DNA of 49,242 nt from assembly GCA_003427395.1 (NCBI GenBank), contig BFEA01000770.1, positions 566,089 to 615,330 of the forward strand. The letters run 5' to 3'. Numbering within the stretch: position 1 is the first letter of the stretch; every line of letters starts with the position of its first letter. Of the stretch, positions 43,741-49,242 are shown in pieces. The notes under the pieces are model-generated. The model saw nothing but the letters and a program-made list of their open reading frames with translations. It was not told the origin of the DNA and made no database searches. The position numbers and the translations under genes are program-made. This DNA is from Chara braunii (lineage: Eukaryota; Streptophyta; Charophyceae; Charales; Characeae).

Positions 43741-45349
43741 TAGAGAGTGAATCTTTCCCCCTGACGTAGCAGGAGATTCATTCTTCTTTAGAGGAGAGGA
43801 GCTCAGCAACACCTGTTGCTGATTTGGAGTTTGAACGGCTTTTCTTTTCGGAGCACTTGGCTAAAGGACAAAATATGACAGTCTTATCTTTTCATGTTCT
43901 ACGCGAGGACTCTTTTGAATTTGTGGAGTATATAAGCGCGAAGGCCCTTGGTGATTTGGAGTCCATTATTATTTTTTGTCCTTTTGTGTTGGTTGGTCTG
44001 ATGGAAGCAAGAACGGCGGCTCGAATCCCGAAGGAAGGCAATTGTCGGCCCTGCTGTGTAGACAGAACGTGTTTGCTACAGGGCCTTCCTTCACTACTCT
44101 CCACGTGTTGAATCCTCTGGCGGAACATGGAATAATACGTTGCCAAAATCCCTGGCGACACGAACAGGGCGCCCTCCACGGCTCTCAAAGCTGGTCTGTT
44201 GGGTGCTGCTCGGCCACCAGGGTATTGGTCTGGGGAGGATTGGGGTATACCCCTGATGTTTTTCTTTTTCGTTTCTTGGGGTGGGCTTTGCCATGGAATG
44301 GCCCGGCATCCAGTTGTTTCTATTACATTGTATGTTTGCCGGCCAGTTTTTCTGAGACTCGGCGTGCATGCTGGGGGGGCATTGGTTGGGATGTACTGCA
44401 GTGCCGTTTGGTGGCACATGCATGCATATACATGAAAAACGGATCTTTCGCAGACACTTTTCATAGAGGCTGCTTGCGTGCTGTTGCGTCTGACAGGAAG
44501 TAGTGAACTCTGTTTCGCATCACGTCCATTGAGGTGAAACGCGTCTTGCATGTGACTCGTTTTGCCTGGATGCGTGTGCCACTCAATGGCACCGCGGTAT
44601 TTCTTGCCTAGTGCAGCAGCGCGCATGGTGCGATTCAGGAAAAATGGCTGGGAAACGTACTGATGGTTGAATTGTGCTCATAAACCTGCGCATGTGGTGA
44701 GAGCAGCCAAGAGTCCTTTCCCTACACGTAAGTCCTTTCCCTACACGTAACAATTGCTGAAAGCAGAGTGCAGTCTCATACTTCCCCGCGTTCTTTTACC
44801 ATTCAGTACTTTTACCATTCGGCCAGAAATGCCTTCAGAGAAACTCGTGCGGAATGAAGAGAGACTGAGGAGTGTAAAGTCATCGTGGTGCTTCTGGAAC
44901 TCGGTATTGGAGTTGCAATTTATTATTTTCAGTGTGTGCTTGCCTGAACTGTGGAAAGCCATCTTTTCGTTTTGTGCCTTTTATTTAGGTTATTTGGCCC
45001 CAACCCATGGCCTGTCCGTACGCCTCCCAGATAGGCACCCATCTCTACCGCAAACTGTACCGGCAGGTCCTCATGGTGCCATTTGGTGCACATGGGATGA
45101 CACCCGGGCCACACAATACCGCCCTGCCCACAGAGTCTGACCTGCATATATGGCCGCCAAGCGAACAACCAGTGCTCGCTAGACCATCAGGGGTCTCTGA
45201 CCACCGCCCAGTGGATGCCCTGTGAACCAACCCGTATTGTGTGCCCCGGACCAGTGTAGTGCTGCCGAGTCTGCGTGGTACACGATGTGCTGCCTGTAAT
45301 ATTGCCCAACCCACACGGTGCTGCCTAGGCAACATGTCACCGCCCAGCC
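43741..45349. other. No gene supported; overlapping open frames on both strands
   Basis: A 244-codon minus-strand frame (43892-44626) and a 175-codon plus-strand frame (43976-44503) overlap. Neither has a recognisable domain or a clear coding bias, and the minus frame spans two copies of the dispersed motif, so both are treated as chance. A 19-bp tandem pair (AGTCCTTTCCCTACACGTA) lies at 44710-44748. Confidence 0.45.
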
Positions 45350-45560
45350 TAGTTGGTATCGCCTAGTGCTGGTGGGTGTGGGTGCAACGTGGCAGGTTCG
45401 AGTATGAGCATGCCTGTTGGGACCCGGAAGATGGTGAACTGTGCTTGACGACGGTGAGTCCGGAACAAACTCTGGTCGAGGCTCGCAGCGATACTGATGT
45501 GCAAATCGTTTGCTGAACTTGGGCGTAGGGCCGAAAGAACCAGTTGATCGCGAGTGTCGC
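45350..45560 (-). repeat. Dispersed repeat family A, copy 2 (inverted)
   Basis: Reverse complement is collinear with 14460-14650. The minus-strand reading RCEPRPEFVPDSPSSSTVHH parallels RCKPPLEFSLASPCSGRVLH from the plus strand of copy 1, which helped detect the match. No functional protein is implied. Confidence 0.6.
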
Positions 45561-45701
45561 TCCCGGAGTCGTATTACCAGGACTACCAGGGATGAGTTCA
45601 TAGCAGTATATATTAGGAAGGATACATCCGAAACAACCACGATAAGGTTGCAAAATTTGCCATGAACATATTGGTCTCTCTCTGCACTTCCAGAAAAAAA
45701 T

Positions 45702-45879
45702 CTGGCTTTGGAGAGGTCGTGCCCTCTGCCATTGATTCACGACTGCTGCCCTTCAGTTCCAGTAACTTATATATGATGGTAGAGGCCGCTCTGGCTTTGG
45801 AGAGGTCGTGCCCTCTGCCATTGATTCATGACTGCTGCCCTTCAGTTCCAGTAACTTATATATGATGGTAGAGGCCGCT
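45702..45879. repeat. 89-bp tandem duplication, nearly identical
   Basis: CTGGCTTTGGAGAGGTCGTG starts at 45702 and 45791. I see one difference between copies (CACG versus CATG), so the duplication is recent, or a mis-assembly. Confidence 0.95.
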
Positions 45880-45937
45880 CGCCAGAGAGAGCTTGCGAAA
45901 GTAGACAATGGATCAGTGAGCCACCAACTGTAATTGA

Positions 45938-46093
45938 TCGCCGTCTTCAGACAAGGACTTCCTTTTTCTTGCGGATCGAGCTAAACAGGCGTTAGCTAAA
46001 ATGGTTCTAGAACCTGGATGGGAAGTCCGTTTTGAACCTCACCTCGATTTGGAAAACGTGAAGTCCAAAGATTTGATATTAAATTCCACTTAG
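45938..46093 (+). pseudogene. Coding-like fragment, unidentified (exon remnant?)
   Basis: The frame reads SPSSDKDFLFLADRAKQALA, then KMVLEPGWEVRFEPHLDLEN and on to a TAG at 46091-46093. Composition looks like ordinary protein rather than low complexity. The only ATG inside is at 46001. A second protein-like stretch lies at 46344-46487, with a hairpin element between the two. No family is recognised. Confidence 0.3.
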
Positions 46094-46119
46094 GCGGGAG
46101 TTGTCTCTATGTCAGTCAT

Positions 46120-46282
46120 AGACTGAGATGTGCATTGTACAGATGCATAGACCCCTTCCCAAGTACTGATGACATTGTCAGTACCTGCCTGTCCCGAAAG
46201 AGACGTGGTAATAGGAAAGGTAAACAATCTCATCAGTAATCGGGAAGCGGTCTATGCATCTGAACAATGCACATCTCAGTCA
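46120..46282. repeat. MITE-like hairpin with about 52-bp arms
   Basis: Left arm 46120-46171 and right arm 46231-46282 are reverse complements with about 90 percent identity (GACTGAGATGTGCATTG ... CAGATGCATAGACC ... ACTGATG). The loop is about 59 bases. It lies between two coding-like fragments, as if inserted into a gene or intron. Confidence 0.88.
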
Positions 46283-46343
46283 GTAATTGGAAGTTTTTGA
46301 AATTGTGGTTTTACATACTGGAATCTTCTAATATTGTAGCTAT

Positions 46344-46487
46344 ATGCTTTGTTGGGTAAACCAGCCAGGGGCCTGGACGTGGGAATACCATGTGTTTTTG
46401 AGTTACAAACGGAAGTCGGGTGAGTTTGTTAGAGCAATAAATGAAGTCAATCCCATTGGGCCATTGTCGATTTTAAATTCTCATTAG
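46344..46487 (+). pseudogene. Coding-like fragment, unidentified
   Basis: ATG at 46344 opens MLCWVNQPGAWTWEYHVFLS and continues YKRKSGEFVRAINEVNPIG to a TAG at 46485-46487 (47 residues). Ordinary composition suggests a real exon remnant. No match is known to me. Confidence 0.3.
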
Positions 46488-46593
46488 CTAAGGGTTCAGC
46501 CCAGATAAGAGCTGGGATGGGTGGATTCGGCTGGTGGCTGGAATTGAAATGTATTTTCGTAAAAGCCTGTATAAGAAAGCGTTGTTCTTTTCA

Positions 46594-46670
46594 CTTTTCC
46601 TTAGTCTTAATAGCAGCTTTTTCCTTAGTCTTAATAGCAGCTTTTTCCTTAGTCTTAATAGCAGCTTTTT
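46594..46670. repeat. 24-bp tandem repeat, 3 copies
   Basis: TTCCTTAGTCTTAATAGCAG starts at 46597, 46621 and 46645. The overlapping open frame reads a hydrophobic SLVLIAAF peptide three times, probably by chance. Confidence 0.92.
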
Positions 46671-46679
46671 CTAACTCCA

Positions 46680-48220
46680 GACATTGTGTTTCAAGCTTTG
46701 TGTCTTGTGTTTATGGTGTAATAGAAAATTTTCAAGATAAAATAGCTGATAGATTTAATATGGAGACTTGAAGGATAAGAAAGAGAATTAATAAAGCTCC
46801 CATTGGAGTTGTTTGTAAGAAATCATTCTAACTGAAGATAGAAATAAAGATAAGTTCCGTGAGGGAAAGGAGAAAAGAACCATAAGAAACGGAGTGAACT
46901 GGAAAACCTGAAACCCCCGCTGCAAATGATCGGTGGAAGGCCGAACGATGGATCATCAGTGAGTGCATGATGGATCTGCAGAGGTTAACAGTCTACCTTT
47001 TGCATAATGGGATAGTGTGAGTACATTCATACGGCAAGCTTAAACCCTTCGGTGTAGGCGTAATGAAATTGTAGATGTAACATCTGCTATTAACCAGGCC
47101 TTGATCTGATTCCTCATCACAGGATATGTGTGTAGCTTTTCCAAGAGGCATGAAATGTTGATTAATGATGCCATGGAAGTGCAGCAATTTCGATATCTTT
47201 GCCGAATTAATGGATATGAAGTGTATTTTACGTTGTCAATTCTGACTGCTCGAGTCATTGTAAGAGTTGCTCATTCTACAATCAATATGTAGGAAAAACG
47301 CGACGTTGTAGAGGTCCACATCAAGACGGACACCGTGTTATTTGACTTTACAAGTATGATGAGATGCAGATGCATAATGATGACCCAAACAAAAAGACAA
47401 TTGTGGGTCTGTGCATGTTTTATTCATCTGTTTGGTGGTTTTGATTGATTTTTCCTCTTGAGTTCCACACTCCATTTCGTGGTGGCAAGTGAAGTTTTCT
47501 TTCCTTCTTTGCATGATTATGTAATCAATTGCTTATGGTCTTTGTGTTCTACCCATCGACCAGACAATACATCCATAAAAAAAGCCTCGACATTGATCAC
47601 TCTAGCAGAGCTTGAGTTTCGGGAATATGCACTTTGCCTATATTGGTTTTGCATCCCGCTTTAACCGATTCTTTGAACAACGCTAGGGGTTTGTCACAGT
47701 AATGTTTATTTTGATAATTTGCATGATAATATTGTGATTTATAGAATCAAACAGATAAAGCAGAAAATACAAGTAATAATGATGGTGGTAATATCCGCAA
47801 ACTGATATTGTTTTATGGTGGAAAGGTCATATCAGGCGTAATTAAAACAGAAACAATCCAGTTTCGAGACCCACCTGTATAGCGGGTATCATCATACAGA
47901 GAAGGATAAAATATTAGAAAAAGATAAGAAGTAAGCATTGCACGAATAATGTGTGACTTTGATGATTGTGGCTACAAAATTTGAAATGCCTTGTTTTTCT
48001 CTCCTCTGAACTGTATGTATCACACAATGTAAGATCACTACCTTTTTTCTTCCACAACGATCATTCAGCTTCCTACTTTCATTGATTTCACATGCAGTGT
48101 TTTTTTTTTTTTTTTTTTTTTTTTTTTTGATAACATAAACAAAACCAATAGTACTGGCAACACATCCTGCATAAATACAAGGAGGATGTATAGCCAATAC
48201 GGGGTGTTGTAGTACACCGG
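46680..48220. other. AT-rich region without recognised gene
   Basis: A minus-strand stretch at 46993-47187 reads somewhat protein-like (ISCDEESDQGLVNSRCYIYN), but a second minus frame is also open there, and no family is recognised. A T homopolymer of about 29 bases lies at 48100-48128. Confidence 0.45.
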
Positions 48221-48455
48221 GTGTGCGAAGGTAGGTTGAATCTACCGCTTTGGGCAGTTGTAGAGAATAATGGTCAAGGCCTGCTTGACTAGAGACCTAC
48301 AAGTCCAACAAAAATGAAACTCGGCCATAGTGATTTGGGGGCCCAGTGTGGAAGGGCTTTCGTTCAACGGATCAAAGGTACTCCGGGAATAACAGGGTGA
48401 TGACTCCAAATAAGCTCATATCGATGGAATCATTTCGTACGTCGTCATCTTGGGT
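48221..48455 (+). pseudogene. Decayed organellar/bacterial-type 23S-26S rRNA fragment (domain V)
   Basis: Collinear with the peptidyl-transferase region of organelle/bacterial LSU rRNA. Landmarks in order: GTGTGCGAAGGTAGG (48221-48235), GCTTGACTAGAGACCTACAA, ATAGTGATTTGGG, GTGTGGAAGGGC, TTCAACGGATCAAAGGTACT, CCGGGAATAACAGG, TGATGACTCC and CTCATATCGATGGA, ending near GTCGTCATCTTGGG. The TGATGACTCC and GTGTGCGAAGGTAGG wording fits mitochondrial rRNA better than plastid, so a nuclear insertion of mitochondrial DNA is likely. Many substitutions and at least one deletion after about 48435 exclude a working rRNA. Confidence 0.85.
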
Positions 48456-49242
48456 TACTTACACATTAATGTGCAAGGCGCGAAGCTGGCTATATGCTGG
48501 GAACTACGTTTAGTATCTGACCAAATATGAGTTTACCAACTTATTTGAGCAATTTTAATATTGTATGTCTGTATGTACGTTCCTATGTATGTATGATGTT
48601 CTCTTCCTTGAGTTGCTCAAAGTATTTTGAGTGTATCTGCATCAACAACCTTAATACGAGTCAAATAGTTGGTGGTTTCGAGTGTGCACAGTTTGCATGA
48701 CTCTTAGGAGGATTCTCCGTTTGTTATGTAGATGGCTCATGAGGTTTGTGTGTTGATGATTGATATTTGTTGCAGTACCTTACTGGCTTAGCAGGATGTA
48801 GGAATTATCAGTCTGCGAAGTGCACCTATTTCCTTCAATAATGTTTACCTTCGTATGTGTTCGAAATACGTGGTTTTGTTATATTGCATTCTTATTCATT
48901 TGAAGATCATGTGTTCGGTCATTATTGCCCTGCCAAAACAAGACCAGGTGGTTACACCGTGCTCGATCCCCCTAGGCTCAATATCGGCAAAAATGTTTTA
49001 TTGTCAACAACATCATGAAAATATTAGTAAAAATATAAAATCAACGAATTTTTTTATTTAGCTTTACACTCAATCTATACACATGCACACTTGTACAGAC
49101 ATCTAGGAGTTTTTTTTTTCATAATCAATTGTTTTTTTTTTTCATATTATTTTTTTTCCCAGTCAATTAATCACTTAGTGATTCAGTTTGTCCTAAAAAA
49201 TCAAACAATCAACCAACCAACCAATAGTGTATTTTTCCCCTT
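48456..49242. other. AT-rich window end, no gene
   Basis: Homopolymer T runs (about 49107-49160) and short open frames only. GTGCTCGATCCCCCTAGG at about 48959 faintly resembles a tRNA T-arm but has no tRNA around it. Confidence 0.5.

Noticed and set aside
43892-44626. 244-codon minus-strand frame
   Set aside because: No recognisable domain, overlapped by a 175-codon plus-strand frame, and spans copies of the dispersed motif. Probably chance.
46517-46771. 84-codon frame with three SLVLIAAF repeats (membrane-like)
   Set aside because: The hydrophobic repeats are the direct translation of a 24-bp tandem repeat. No other evidence of coding.

Overview
This window looks like a repeat-rich nuclear contig from a large draft plant-type (streptophyte) genome. 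The support is: (i) an LTR-retrotransposon primer-binding site matching the 3' end of plant tRNA-Asp; (ii) a broken Ty3/gypsy chromovirus with a chromodomain; (iii) an intact zinc-knuckle gene of the family found in land plants; (iv) telo-box-like AAACCCTA motifs; (v) a decayed organelle-type large-subunit rRNA fragment. A streptophyte alga is a reasonable guess, but the species cannot be proved from the sequence. N-runs at 10551-10820 and 27192-27274, and scattered single Ns at 9369-10398, mark weak assembly.

Layout. 1 to about 6.7 kb or further: the 5' half of a minus-strand LTR retrotransposon. It has a TATA box and tandem repeats in the LTR, a tRNA-Asp PBS at 6098-6115, a leader built of about 190-bp repeats, and a long broken coding region running from 4213 down to about 780. 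8.9-10.8 kb: poor-quality sequence. 10.8-12.0 kb: a second, truncated copy of the same element, with different frameshifts. 12-17.9 kb: mostly noncoding, with copies of two dispersed repeat families and many copies of a short motif. 17.9-20.75 kb: a diverged minisatellite with an 80-bp period. About 20.9-25.3 kb: a plus-strand chromovirus (gag, RT, RNase H, truncated integrase, chromodomain), disabled by stops and deletions, followed by LTR-like sequence to about 26.5 kb and an acidic coding-like frame. 29.99-31.0 kb: the only convincing intact gene, encoding an 11-zinc-knuckle protein with an N-terminal motif resembling the UAP56-binding motif of mRNA-export adaptors. 31-46 kb: noncoding, microsatellite- and minisatellite-rich, partly pyrimidine-skewed, with two long hairpins (37.9-38.1 and 46.1-46.3 kb). 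48.22-48.46 kb: a decayed fragment of organellar/bacterial-type LSU rRNA domain V.

No operon-like gene cooperation is visible. The best leads for new biology are: a roughly 28-bp motif repeated at least 14 times outside the retrotransposons; the 94/96-identical hairpin at 37.9 kb; a four-fold 10-bp array of E2F-type sites; the export-motif/zinc-knuckle architecture; and the proline-rich insertion inside the chromovirus RNase H domain.
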